Assembly (NCBI RefSeq): GCF_001640805.2 | Contig: NC_066838.1 | Location: 14,283,632 to 14,347,631, forward strand | From: Lates calcarifer | Lineage: Eukaryota > Chordata > Actinopteri > Centropomidae | Direction: 5' to 3' | DNA length: 64,000 nucleotides | In this document: positions 27,171 to 37,790 of the stretch, piece by piece | Position numbering within the stretch: position 1 is the stretch's first letter | Layout of the letters: every line of letters begins with the position of its first letter | Position numbers and translations under genes: made by a program | Notes under the pieces: generated by a model | Database searches by the model: none | Told to the model about the DNA's origin: nothing | The model's input: only the letters and a program-made list of their open reading frames with translations

Positions 27171-28890
27171 AGAAAATACTATGGGAAATATTCAGTTTCT
27201 ACACAGAAGGCCATCCAAAAGTCTGCATTCTTTTTAACACATTAAAGAAAAAGCTCATCAGTCATTTTCCCCTTTAGTCATCTGCTAATGGAAAAGCTGC
27301 ACGAGGCAGATGTCGAGACAAACGATACACACTGACTGCAGTATAAATATCTTTAGCGTCAGGGACGTGAGACACACAGTAACAACAAAGACAACCAGTT
27401 CAAATGAAGGGCAGCTGGTGCACGCCACTATCTCGACATGAAAGCCAAAGGCAGAGCTTAACATTTTCAAGCCATCACTGCCTATCACATGTAGTCAAGG
27501 AAAACACAAAATCCACTATCATCACTTCTTGGTTTTATCCTTAGGTGTTTTTTGTCATTGCCAATTACTTATTTTGGTCAGCTATGTTTTTTAGCATGTT
27601 AGTCACATCCCTGCTTTGTTCCTTTCTTTGCTCCCCAAGTCTGCAGGAGCAGTCTTGAAATAAAATTTTCTGGCTAAGTGATCATGTCTGTAGCACAGGT
27701 CTCGTAACTTAATCTTGAAACTCCTGAAGCACGAAAGAGCTGCAGCTTTTGGTGAGTCCAGACTCAGAGGAAGACTGCATGGTTTTAGGTGCCATTTGGG
27801 GCCTATGCAAACACGAAAGTAATCATATGTACTTCTAGTGTGTTTTAGTTTTCTAGTTTGTTTCTTTTGTTTGTTTGTTTGTTTGTTTTTACCAGAATCG
27901 TGATTGGTCTGTCAGTTTCCATCAGTCTGCTATACCTTGTGTGCGCATGGCAAACAGTGTACTGATTTGTAAAGTAGTTCAAGACAAGAATATCACAAAG
28001 TACAGCCATCAAAAGGGCAATAACATTGACTCAACGCCTATCTAATGGTAAATAAGTTTAATAAAGGTAGGTAGCATGTAGCTAGATGTGCCTAATAAAC
28101 TGGCAGGTTAGTATATATATTTATAAACACACACATGAATGGAAAATTGTTTCATAACATTTCATATTGTAATGCCTTTTAGTACAAAACAACCTCAACA
28201 AAAATCAGCTTCACAAAAGGACATATTGATGTTCATCATGTTTTCACCACATGTGCGTCATAAAGGAACAGCATGACTGAAAAAGCTCTTATTCATATAC
28301 AGGTAGCAGGTACAAGGTGCTCTCCATTAAAGGTTTTTCCCCAGAGGAAGGCAATTTTCAGTGTCACACACAGGTGATCATTGTTAACCAGAGAGGCAGA
28401 GATATCAAACCTTCACACAAGAAATGAACTGGAAAGTAGTAAGAGGCCTCTGGGCTCAATCATGCTAGTGACTCAGCCACTTGGCCCACAGGGGAGGGGT
28501 ATCACACAGCCAGGGATTTCTAATCCATAAGGCTCACTGCTCGCCGTCTGTGATGTGAAATACAGGCATTTTCGAAAGTCGTCCCACCCTGATGGGACTG
28601 CAAAGACGTGAAAGCCTCTGAACTAAGAGGACCTTTCTTTGTTGGATTACTCTTCCTTTTATTAAAGAACTTTTTGTGTGTTCTTCCTGGCAACCTGCCC
28701 CTGTGGTCTCATATTTCACAGTGAATCCGACCCCTGCATTCCCCCCGGGCAGCATGTGGCCCATTCACTCCAACTTTACAACATGTGAAAAGAAATTGGC
28801 TGCAGAGCCTGCCTGCAGTGGTAATCTATGATAGATCCAATACCGTAAATGCTGTACATAGACACTGACTGACTCACAGGAATATGTACT

Positions 28891-28891
<1 letters not shown>

Positions 28892-28929
<38 letters not shown>
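28892..28929. repeat. (CA)n microsatellite 30 bp past the tafa donor ((UG)n in the pre-mRNA)
   Basis: About 19 CA units. The tafa exon ends at 28960, so on the sense strand a (UG)19 run starts about 30 bases downstream of the 5' splice site. UG runs of this kind bind splicing regulators such as TDP-43 and CELF proteins; that is known for the motif and not shown for this locus. Confidence 0.95.
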
Positions 28930-28933
<4 letters not shown>

Positions 28934-28959
28934 ATATATAAACGCATACATCTACCTAC

Positions 28960-29060
28960 CTGTGTGGCTCCTGTATGCGTGTGTGAGGGAGGCCAGACAG
29001 AGGGACAGCAGTAGACTCCACACACCTACTCCACAAATGCAAGGACCCCGTTCCCGCATT
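28960..29060 (-). CDS. tafa (paralogue unresolved): TAFA signal-peptide / start-codon exon
   Basis: Exon of 101 bp on the minus strand. The ATG is at 29059-29057, one base after the acceptor (tctctggcag, 29070-29061). It encodes 33 complete codons plus one G, ending at 28960 before a strong donor (ACAG then gtaggt). The peptide begins MRERGPCICG, has a hydrophobic core VWSLLLSLCLASL (residues 13-25), and then THA, a good signal-peptidase site near residue 28, followed by YRSHT. The trailing G joins the TG of the exon at 1004 to make Val, so [13 protein letters not shown] reads through in frame. This is the place and shape of the signal-peptide exon in TAFA genes. The start is chosen because it is the only Met after the acceptor in this frame. 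The exon has no homology I can verify base by base; its identity rests on the signal peptide, splice sites and matching phase with the cysteine-rich exon 28 kb away. Confidence 0.85.
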
Positions 29061-29156
29061 CTGCCAGAGAAACAAAAACACACATACTCTATTAGAGACA
29101 TTAAAGGATATACTGTGCACTGCATGACTTTTTTCAACCGTCAGCTGTAGGTAAAT

Positions 29157-29200
29157 GCACACACACACACACACACACATATAGATATAGATAGATAGAT
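29157..29200. repeat. (CA)n plus (TAGA)n microsatellite upstream of the tafa acceptor
   Basis: About 12 CA units (29157-29180) followed by ATAG/GATA units (to 29200). On the tafa sense strand this is a (UG)n tract about 97 bases upstream of the acceptor. Confidence 0.93.
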
Positions 29201-29204
29201 GATA

Positions 29205-29400
29205 CAATGAAATTTGGTACAAACATTCATGTTCTCCTTGGGATAAACCACCTTCAGCGGGTTAAAATGTTGATTCTTTATGACCAAAGGCAAGACAAAG
29301 ACTTTCACACCAGCTTCAGCATTACTTTGAGCTTAGTGCCAATTAGCAAATGTTAGCAATCTAACACACTTAACTAAGAGGGTTAACAAGTTACAATAAA
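29205..29400 (+). repeat. Decayed fish interspersed repeat next to the tafa exon
   Basis: 'atgaaatttggtacaaacat' followed by 'tcatgttctccttgggataa' and, later, 'gccaattagcaaatgttagc' match the same percomorph repeat seen at 2800-3340 and 34640-34905. It begins only about 145 bp upstream (tafa sense) of the start-codon exon. Confidence 0.6.
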
Positions 29401-29971
29401 CATTTTATCTGTCAAACATCAACATGTTAGCACTGTCATTCTTTTTAAAGCACACAAACATAAACCTTAGACATCTTTCTAAGACAACTGTAAAACATAT
29501 ATAGACACAACCAGTGTTCACAGACTCCTTGCGGGTGCCTCTCTGCGTCGCTAAAGAAAAAAATATTTGCACAGGCAGAATTATTGTGTACTGCAAACAC
29601 ATTTAAACAGAAGGGGAGATGGTGAGAGACCCACAGATGGAGAGAAGTAAAGATAAGGAGAGAGAAACAAAGGGATGACAGGATAAAGAACATGAAGAGG
29701 ACTTAAAAGACTATCATGGCTTGTAAATTTGGAGACTTGTGTTTAATTCTCTGTCTTGGCAGCCAACAGAGAAATGGTGTGAAAAACAGACATCATCCAA
29801 GTTTTGTTAATACAGTCTACACCATTGCCAGACCAGTGATTAACTACTTTGTATGCATTTTTGATGACTGCAAATAGATGGCATCTGTTGAATGAAAAGT
29901 ATTGTAATCCAAACCAAAGCAGTCCAAAGCTTTTACAGCCTACCCAGGTCTGACAAATGTCTGGTGAGAAA

Positions 29972-30004
29972 ACACGCGCGCGCGCACACACACACACACA
30001 CACA
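29972..30004. repeat. (CG)n-(CA)n alternating tract
   Basis: A run of five to six CG units passes directly into about ten CA units. Strictly alternating purine-pyrimidine DNA of this kind has high Z-DNA potential. It is one of very few CG-dense spots in the window. Confidence 0.95.
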
Positions 30005-30195
30005 AATTCACAAACAAGGCAATAAACCATGTAATAAAAACAATAATGAAACCTTTCTAATAAAAAACAAAACAAAACAAGAGTTATGTTTTATTAGTAG
30101 TAAGCAATACAGTTTTAATAATGGATTTTATTTCTTTATTATATTATTCTGATGATGCAGACAATGATGAGTACATATCCCAAAACATACAGAAT

Positions 30196-30198
<3 letters not shown>

Positions 30199-30249
<51 letters not shown>
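30199..30249. repeat. (TG)n microsatellite, ~25 units
   Basis: Uninterrupted TG tract. Confidence 0.97.
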
Positions 30250-30250
<1 letters not shown>

Positions 30251-32990
30251 TCCAAGTGCTGGCAGGTGTTTACATTGAATTGGTGAGCAGGGATGCATAT
30301 GATTTAAGTACTTCATATTCTGACGTTGGTAGACTGTGTTTTGTAAGTAAACTTGTGCTCAAGTGCATGTGTGTGTGAACTGTATGTAAGTGTCTGAATA
30401 AATAACCACAGGAGGAAGCAAAAGCAAATGTGTGACACTGAGCTACAACATGAAGAGAAACTTAACAATCCATTTTAGCTTGAACATGTCCTGTTTACAT
30501 AAAAGAAACATGGTGTATCTGAGTATTTGGGAGGATGTAGATTTGCCCCAGGAGTTGAATTCTGTCCTGGTATGGTTCTGTCATATGAGATCTTATCCAA
30601 TTCGGAGTGAACATGACGTTTCCTTGCACTTAAGAGCGTGTTTTTTTTTTCAGCATTACTCAATTAACTGTGGAAAAAGGCAGAGAACTGCCACTTCGAT
30701 GAACACTTAAGAGCGAGGACCAGAATCAACTGATAGCATATTAAAGCAACTGTAAACTCCTTTTAAAGTGGTTGAGTACCTTTTCTAGCAGGCCAGCAAA
30801 GGTGTAACGAGGAAAAGCTAAAAGGGTCTTGTGAAATACTTGTGAGCAGATGTGTGATGATGGGCATAAAACAAACCGAACTTTCCGGGTTTATACGAGA
30901 GTCTGTGCAGTTCAGCGCAGTGCAGAGATTATACACAAACCTGGTTTGGTTCTGACTATGTGCTGACGTGTCTACTTGTGCACGTGTATTTGGGCATATA
31001 TATCTGTGTGCATGTGTGTGAGCACTTTTGCCATGAGGACATGTTTTGTGTGTGTTAAGCCCTGGCTTGAGTTCTAAGCTGGGTGTGTGAGTCATTTGGC
31101 TGTGTAGCTTGGCATTTCTAGAGCCAGGAGAAGCTGCAAAGCCAGACAGGCTGAGTCAAGGCTTTCTCTGGTTAGAGGGCATCATACACAAGCCACACAC
31201 TTATAGAGAATCATACACATATATACGCTTTATTGTCGCTTTTCGTCTTTTCTCCCATTCATCTCTTGCCGTCTCCTTCAGTCCTCCTCTGTCCTCTCCC
31301 CTCCCTCTCTCCTCCTCGTACCCCCTTCCTCCTGTCCTCACCTATGCTCTGCTTGTAGTAAATAATTAGGAAACAAAGCAGAGATGCTGCCTGCTTCCTC
31401 TCCAGCTCATTTAGACACACAGCAGTGTTTGCGATGATGCAGTGCCACTTCATTATGGCTGGTTGTTTGGTCTGTCTGCCGCAGAACGAGTGGGTGTGTG
31501 ATGTAGAAATGGACTCAGAAAGGAACCGAAAAAGAGAGAGAGGGAACGAGGGAAAGGTGGGGAGGAGTGGAGGCAGGCGTGTGTGTGTGTGACTGCTCAG
31601 GAACACGAGGTTCTGATCAATAGCATCCAAACAGCTTGACTCACCATCAGTTTCAAACTCAGCAGCTGATGGTGACTCATGTGCACGCACACACGCACAC
31701 ACACACATTAGCACAAACTCACAAACAGCAGCTGCTTTTATGCATGGATAAACCAAAAAGCTATGTGTGAATTTTTAAGATCTGATTGTGCACTTGTGTT
31801 GAGACGTGTGTTGAGACAGTGTTTCCAGCAGCCGCCTGGGGTCCTGTAGATGTCAGATATGAATTCCTGAACACCTTTGATCATATCTGTCAGCATGAAT
31901 AGCGGTAAGAAGGCAGCATTGCATCCTATAACCTCTGTATGATGTAGCTTTCATTAACTGAACACAGAGGAGCAAAGAGAGAGGAAGAGAGAGAGGAGAA
32001 AGAGATGGAGTTAGAGAAAGAGTGGTGGTCTCCGATGAGTTCTACAGTCTGTTCCATCCCTTTAATTAGTCCCATTGGAGTGCCCTCCCCGCTCCACACG
32101 ACTGATCAGCTTCCCCTCTATATCTCCAGTCTGTATTTGTGTGCGTGTGTGTGGGCCTGCGTGTTTGTATGCATCTTAGCTAAAGCCGGACAGACATCTC
32201 ACGGGCATAAGAGCTCTGGTTGAGCTCCCAATGGTCGAAGAGAAAAATGTAATGGAAATGCATTAATATTCAAGGAGTTTCCATTCCCTGACATATCTGC
32301 TATTTGGAAAATGTGATGCCTGTACACTCTACATCAGTCACTAAGGCAATTAACATGAAGTGATTTTTCTACCAGAAGATATCTATTGTTTGTTTTGTTG
32401 TTGTTGTTGTTTTGTTTTGTTTTGTTTGTATGTTTTTTTTAATATTGAAAAATTCTTTGAATTTTTTTGAGGCAGCAGGTTTTCACACCTAGCCTGTTTG
32501 GTTCAGGTAAACTTAACTCTGATGCCTTTGATTCTTTAGTGCAGTTCGTTTGGGGTGCCAAAACCAAGACTGACTGAAAAGGAGTGTTTGTGAAAGAAAA
32601 TGGATCAACCACAGTATCTTAGATAGTAGGCAGACCGTCAAACCTTATAAGCTGCTTCAACTTAAAACCGTGCTGCCTTAAAAATGCGAGTTAACTGAAA
32701 ATAAGTTGATTAATTAGTTGAGTGTCGTCTCATGAGTTTTTCAAATGTAAAAGTAAGTTAAAAAGTGGAAAATCTTAAATTCAATTAAATGTTTAGTTAT
32801 ACTGTGTCACATGACATTCAGATTTGCTCTCCATTTTTCTTTCTCAGCTCAATGATTCAGTTCCTACTTTGACACAAAGAACTTTATGGCTTTATGGCCA
32901 CTGTATGGCTGCTGCTATTCAAGCCAGTTTATACCAGAGTTAGTACAAAGAGGCCTCTAAAAGTACAAGTGCACTGGTGCACAGACTGGA
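30250..32990. other. Non-coding stretch, no gene recognised
   Basis: CT-rich (31250-31335) and GA-rich (31520-31575, 31970-32015) tracts give low-complexity reading frames. Short CA runs near 31686. The block 32225-32345 is AT-rich, repeat-free and contains 'atgcattaatattcaagg'. TTG/TTTTG runs at 32393-32430. Nothing else is supported. Confidence 0.4.
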
Positions 32991-32993
32991 TTT

Positions 32994-33110
32994 GATAGTA
33001 ACCTTCATTGTGGCTTTTCTCTGGAGAGTTTTAACTATTAAAAAATGCATATTAGGAACAAAGTATACTAATATGCAGATGATGTTTCTTTGTTAATTTG
33101 ATTAGTTGAG
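32994..33110 (+). pseudogene. LINE reverse-transcriptase relic with a YADD box
   Basis: In one plus-strand frame, 33060-33105 reads KVY-stop-YADDVSLLI-stop. YADDV is the catalytic motif of non-LTR reverse transcriptases, and the preceding basic residues fit the 'HKVxLYADD' context of L1-like elements. Only a small, stop-ridden piece remains. Confidence 0.55.
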
Positions 33111-33179
33111 TAAACTCAGTACATTGATTCAACACATCGAAAGACTTCAAGTCAGAACAACTCATGTACTGTATTTGAG

Positions 33180-33320
33180 TTCTGAAGTGGTCTGGAGGTT
33201 AAAACTAGACATTATCCAAAATGAGTTGAATCAAGGGCAACTGGACTTGGTTGTAGATACTTTTCATTTCACCAGGAGACCTCTTCAGTTCTGGTTTACT
33301 GGTGGGGAGACCCAGTTATT
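33180..33320 (+). repeat. Fish retroelement-derived repeat ('...caccaggagacctcttcagttctg')
   Basis: 'gggcaactggacttggttgt', 'catttcaccaggagacctct' and 'tcttcagttctgg' resemble a widespread fish repeat that ends in 'gtttcacctctcatccaagaggcttcttcagttctg'. It adjoins the RT relic at 33060, but I cannot show that they are one element. Confidence 0.55.
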
Positions 33321-34639
33321 TAACCTCTCTGGAGTCATAATTAAGGCACTGTAAAGTGAAACAATGTGGTTCCTTGACAAAAAAAAACCCACAATTTCTC
33401 TTCAATTTGACTTCATAATCTTAGATAATATTTGAGTTTTTCCTTACACATTTGTGAGTTTTTCTTGTAAATTATACAGTATACTATATATTCATGCATA
33501 TAGTAACCAGTTGTGTGCATCAGCACATGAGAGAGGGAGTTTTTCCTGATAGGTCAGACAGTCAAAACCAATTAAAACTGCAGTGTGCTGTGCTTTTATC
33601 CTCCTCTGGGTAACTTGACACTTCATTAAGTCCATTAAAATCTACAGTAGGTGACGTATCGATTGAACAGTAGTCCCAGTAATTCCTGCCTCTTTTTCAA
33701 CCTGTCTTTACCTGTTTGTCATTATTCAGAACATGTGGTTGATATGCAGTCTAATAATACTACTAATGCTCATCATCAGTTATTTCTTCTTGAGATCTTT
33801 GTGACACCAAAGAATATGAATATATGTACAAGAAGCATTAAAGTGCAGTATGACGACTGTCCTAATGATGCAGGATGACAGTTGCCAACATTTCCTCGTC
33901 AGTGAGTTACCTGTGAGTCTGTGTGGCTCCATGTTAACAGCTCTTGGTTTGTTTGTAAAAAGTGAGTGTGAACATGAACCAGCCCAGAACTAAAATGCAC
34001 CAGTAATTTTTCCCTTGGCCCAGACCAAATGTACCCAACTGCATGTGTGAAAGCGCCTTAATATGTTTTAAGTGCCATATTGTGTCACACTGTGTTGGGT
34101 GTAATTTTGTCATTAAATGTGAGAAAAGGCTCCTGCACCAATTAGTGGAAAAAACTGTGATCCCTGCAAGCTGTTATCTTCTATGTCTCTGTGCATGAGG
34201 TGTTTGCGTCATCTCCCTCACACAAATTAACTGTTTGACTATGAACTAGGAACAGTAGAAATGGATCTTATTCATTGTGAGACTTTAACAGAAATAGATG
34301 CCTATCTCAGGCTCCTGTGCAGTGGTACCACGCCTAAGGTCATCAGGACACTCGCTCTCAATAGTGCTGCACTATTCAAAGTCACAGTATCAGAGGAAAA
34401 TGGAAAATATTGTCTGATATTGTCAAGAGGCAACAAAGAGGAACAGAGAGGACACAGAGATGATAGAAAGGAAAGATGAAAGATAAGGAGACTAGTGTAT
34501 AGAGGGGAGGTGAGAGTACTTTAACAACATGTCAGTTCATGATTTCAGGAATTATATTCCTGCCACATTGGCTGGTTGTTACTTTAAATATTTTGACAGT
34601 GTGGTGGCAGTAAAAATTACTTGTTAAATGAATGTAAAA

Positions 34640-34905
34640 GTTATGCTCTGGATGGTAATATCCATCTGTCCACCACTTTGGTCCAGCGTATATTGGATAT
34701 GTTACCCTAAAATTTTGTACAATGTGCCATTATGCATTTACAGTTTTAAGAGAAATGCCCAGAGAGCTATTGGATAGCTGGATAAAATGAGCTTGTAAGC
34801 ATCAGCTTGTTTGCTTAGTCATTGTGAGCATGTTAGTATGCTAACATTAACAGTTAGCTCAAAGTAAGTACAGCCTAACAGAGCTACAAGAATGGCTATA
34901 GACCC
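34640..34905 (+). repeat. Decayed fish interspersed repeat ('gttagtatgctaacatta')
   Basis: 'taaaattttgtacaatg', then 'gtgagcatgttagtatgcta', 'acattaacagttagctcaaa', 'gtaagtacagcctaacagag' and 'ctacaagaatggctatagac' follow the order of a common percomorph repeat. Same family as 29205. Confidence 0.65.
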
Positions 34906-34949
34906 TTCTGATTTATCTTAAATAAAAATGTATGAATGTTTTTAAGCCG

Positions 34950-35036
34950 AATTTGTCCTTCCATACCCATTTATCCTTTGCGAGGTTGCATAGGACTCAA
35001 ATTTATCCCAGCTCACACTGGGCAAGATCTGCACAC
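34950..35036 (-). mobile_element. Decayed L2/SINE-type 3' tail, reverse orientation
   Basis: 'catttatcctttgcgaggtt' followed by 'atttatcccagctcacactg' and 'ggcaagatctgcacacacac' is the reverse-strand reading of the 'cagctgggataggctcc...ggataagcgg' tail seen clearly at 57660. It is heavily mutated. Confidence 0.5.
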
Positions 35037-35139
35037 ACACACAAATAACTAGTTACACAGAAAAGGTTCTTAAGGTGAAAACCTTGGGCATCTTCAATAA
35101 GAAGACATTAATTCAATACCTGCAGTAGTTGCAGTGCAG

Positions 35140-35147
35140 GTGTGTGT

Positions 35148-35214
<67 letters not shown>
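35140..35214. repeat. (TG)n microsatellite, the longest in the window (~35 units)
   Basis: TG tract with a single CTC interruption near its start, then about 31 pure units. Confidence 0.97.
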
Positions 35215-35503
35215 TCACCTGTGCTTTATTTCTCCAATGGCACAACATATGTGGCTAAGTTAGCACACAGCAGAAGATGAATGCACATGAACAGAACACC
35301 ACAGTATGATGTCAGAGGAAATCTGTGTATTCTTGTGACTTAATGGAAGGGTTTGTTTTGTAGCCAGATTTAGGACTATGGCTCTCCTAACCTAATTGCA
35401 ACCCTGGGATATTTCAGCTTGATTAGGCCTCTCTGATCCTGCCAGGAGCATGTATGTGTGTGTATGTGTGTGTGTGTATACATGAGTGTGTAGTTCATGT
35501 GTG

Positions 35504-35517
35504 TTTCATTAATGAAA
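35504..35517. repeat. 14-bp perfect palindrome TTTCATTAATGAAA
   Basis: Self-complementary site centred on ATTAAT, with two homeodomain-type ATTA cores. It lies in a 130-bp repeat-free block between two (TG)n tracts. Confidence 0.85.
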
Positions 35518-35620
35518 TCCACAGTTTGGCCTTTGTGGATAAATTCACTCCATGTGACCTGTGGAGAAAGCCAGCGGCTCCAAATTAAGCCTCAATTTAA
35601 TAAGCATTGTGGAAACTCAA

Positions 35621-35622
<2 letters not shown>

Positions 35623-35657
<35 letters not shown>
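35623..35657. repeat. (TG)n microsatellite
   Basis: About 17 TG units. Confidence 0.96.
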
Positions 35658-35658
<1 letters not shown>

Positions 35659-35920
35659 TGGGGGTAAAAAGGGGAGTAAGAGGGAAAGAAAATGAGGAGT
35701 AGCAAGCTTTTGGCCCTTTCCTTCTCCTCCAGTCCCCAGCCTCTTATCAGTCTCTCACTAGTTAACAGTCCGGTATGACTTTGGCAAAGTGCACATCACA
35801 GACTTGACATTCCCATCTTTCAAATCAGCTTTTGCCTGCTGCTGCTGCTGCTACATGTGTGTCCCCAACACATCCCTGAAGCTTGATTCAACCCAAGGGT
35901 GTCACACTCCATCCATCTCC

Positions 35921-35922
<2 letters not shown>

Positions 35923-35964
<42 letters not shown>
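35923..35964. repeat. (TC)n microsatellite
   Basis: About 20 TC units. It generates Ser-Leu and Arg-Glu repeat reading frames on the two strands. Confidence 0.97.
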
Positions 35965-35967
<3 letters not shown>

Positions 35968-37650
35968 CTGTCCCTGTCCACCGCTCGCTGTGCAAACCTG
36001 GAGAACTCGTTGCACCGCAAGGTACAATCCTGATGTCACTACAAATCCATCGTCCACACATGACACAGCCACCCCTAAAACACCCTCAGGTCAAACACAC
36101 TCAAAGACACACACATACACAAACACACACACATAAACACAAAACAACACGCCGCTACAGAGTGTGTCTGCTGACAGTGCAGATCCAGGTGGTAAACGCA
36201 GTCATGTTGTCTGAGCCTTTCTATCATCCACAAGTCCAACAGCATCAGACAATAAAAGAAAAAAGGAATAGCCAGCCCTCACCTACAGGCGCAAGCTGCA
36301 CCATAGCCATAAGCTGGCTTAACACTGCAAAAATAACATCAAAGTCCCTCTCCATAGACTACACAGTGCACCACTTTCATATTTATCTATCACATTTTGA
36401 CTACACTTCAATTTTCTGCAAGGTTCTTGGGCAATAACAGAAAAAAACACTTTGAACTAAATAAACAAATGCAAAGTAGGGATCTCTTGAAGCTTTGGAA
36501 TTTAGGAAATATATTAAAGCAAAATGCAAATGGCATCCAACGTGTGGTCCCTGACGCTGAGAGAGAGGATATAGCGTCAGGCATGGGAGAGCACGGATGG
36601 AAAAAATAATCCAGTGGGGGGAAGAAATGGCTTCTTTAATTCAATTTTAGTCCAGGTTTTTTGACTTTTGTAGCCTCTTGGCTGGGATTATTACAGCGTT
36701 AGATGGGCAAAGTGGAAATCCATCCAATACCATAAGCCTTTGTTGACAAATGTAGTGGTTGTTCTGCAGAATGAGAACAAGAATTAAAAAGTAAAACACA
36801 AGAGTTTTGGAACAAGCAGAACAAGAGTTGCAGAGCAAGCAATAAGAGTATAAAACAATAAGGAAGTACTTGAGGTGCAGATAGTTTAAGATAACTACCT
36901 CCAGAACTGTGAAAGCACAAGAGGCTGAGAGAGGGTGCAGCTATTCCCTTGTTTCTGGACCCAGTGTAGTTTAGAGTGTAGGTTCCACTTTTCCAGCTCC
37001 CTTTAATAGGAGTCTGATTTCATCCGTCCATCTCCCAGACAGACAGGTGAAAGTGACCGGCAGTAAAAGCACTTTCTCTCTCTCTCCCCTCCCCTCCCCC
37101 CGCCCCCTCTCTATGCTTTCCTCTCAACTGTGCCTCCCATCTTAATTTTTCATCACACTGTGGTTTTCAGAGGACCGGCGCTTTTTCTCCTCTCCACTGC
37201 CCTCAACCGGTATATTTAGATTGCGTCTCTTCCATTTCTGTCACTCTCTCTCTTTCTTCTGCTTCCTTACCACTCCTACATTTCATCATCACTGACATGA
37301 AAGCTTTTCACACATGTATATTTATGTTAGAGTTGGAGCACTTAGTCAATGATTTTTTTCTTTAATCCAAATAGATTTAATCTTTGAAATCTGTTTTTAT
37401 AATTAATTAAAGCAACATTATGAAACTATTTTACCTTAAAACACCTTAATTTTGGTGGCACACTGATTTGTAATAGGGAGAATAGTGCCTCTGTCCTTCT
37501 GACTCCATGCCCTGAAGGCCTGTTCTTGCACTACAACAAATTCAAGTCTAATGCTGAAGTGTGGATCAGTTAAAGAGACTTACAAGTCATTAAAAACCAG
37601 CATTCAGCTCTGAAATGCCGCAAGAAATGTTTTTTTAAATATCAAGAATT
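35965..37650. other. Non-coding stretch; C-rich promoter-like block at 37.07-37.22 kb
   Basis: No gene recognised. A CT/C-rich segment with a CCCCGCCCC-type Sp1 word lies at about 37084-37108, followed by 'ccggcgc' and 'aaccggtatatttag'. It could be a promoter for either strand, including the missing tafa 5' exon, but nothing confirms that. Confidence 0.3.
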
Positions 37651-37659
37651 ATATATAGA

Positions 37660-37790
37660 GACAAACAGTATAGTTGTAGTAGTAGTAGTATTTCTAACAA
37701 TTTTATGTTGTTTTTAGACCAAACAATCACTTGATTCATCAAGTAAATAGTCACTATACAGTAATGAAAGCAATCTTTAGTTGCAGCCCT
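37660..37790 (-). mobile_element. Truncated copy of the 'agggctgcaactaa' MITE family
   Basis: Read on the minus strand from 37790 it starts agggctgcaactaaagat, then 'catttactt'-like text, then 'gtgattgtttggtctaaaaa'. This follows the left half of the palindromic fish MITE that is complete at 59890-60189. A (TAG)n run lies within it, at about 37675-37691. Confidence 0.65.

Larger units (their letters stand above)
25893..28891. other. Intronic stretch before the signal-peptide exon, no gene
   Basis: Apart from the repeat near 26.4 kb, the (CA)n at 27143 and a (TTTG)n run at 27857-27888, I see no named feature. The GC-richer block 28440-28790, close to the signal-peptide exon on its downstream (intronic) side, is repeat-free and carries no TAFA coding. 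Confidence 0.4.

Noticed and set aside
31259..31756. 165-codon minus-strand open frame
   Set aside because: Runs through CT/GA-rich and CA-rich low complexity; no domain.
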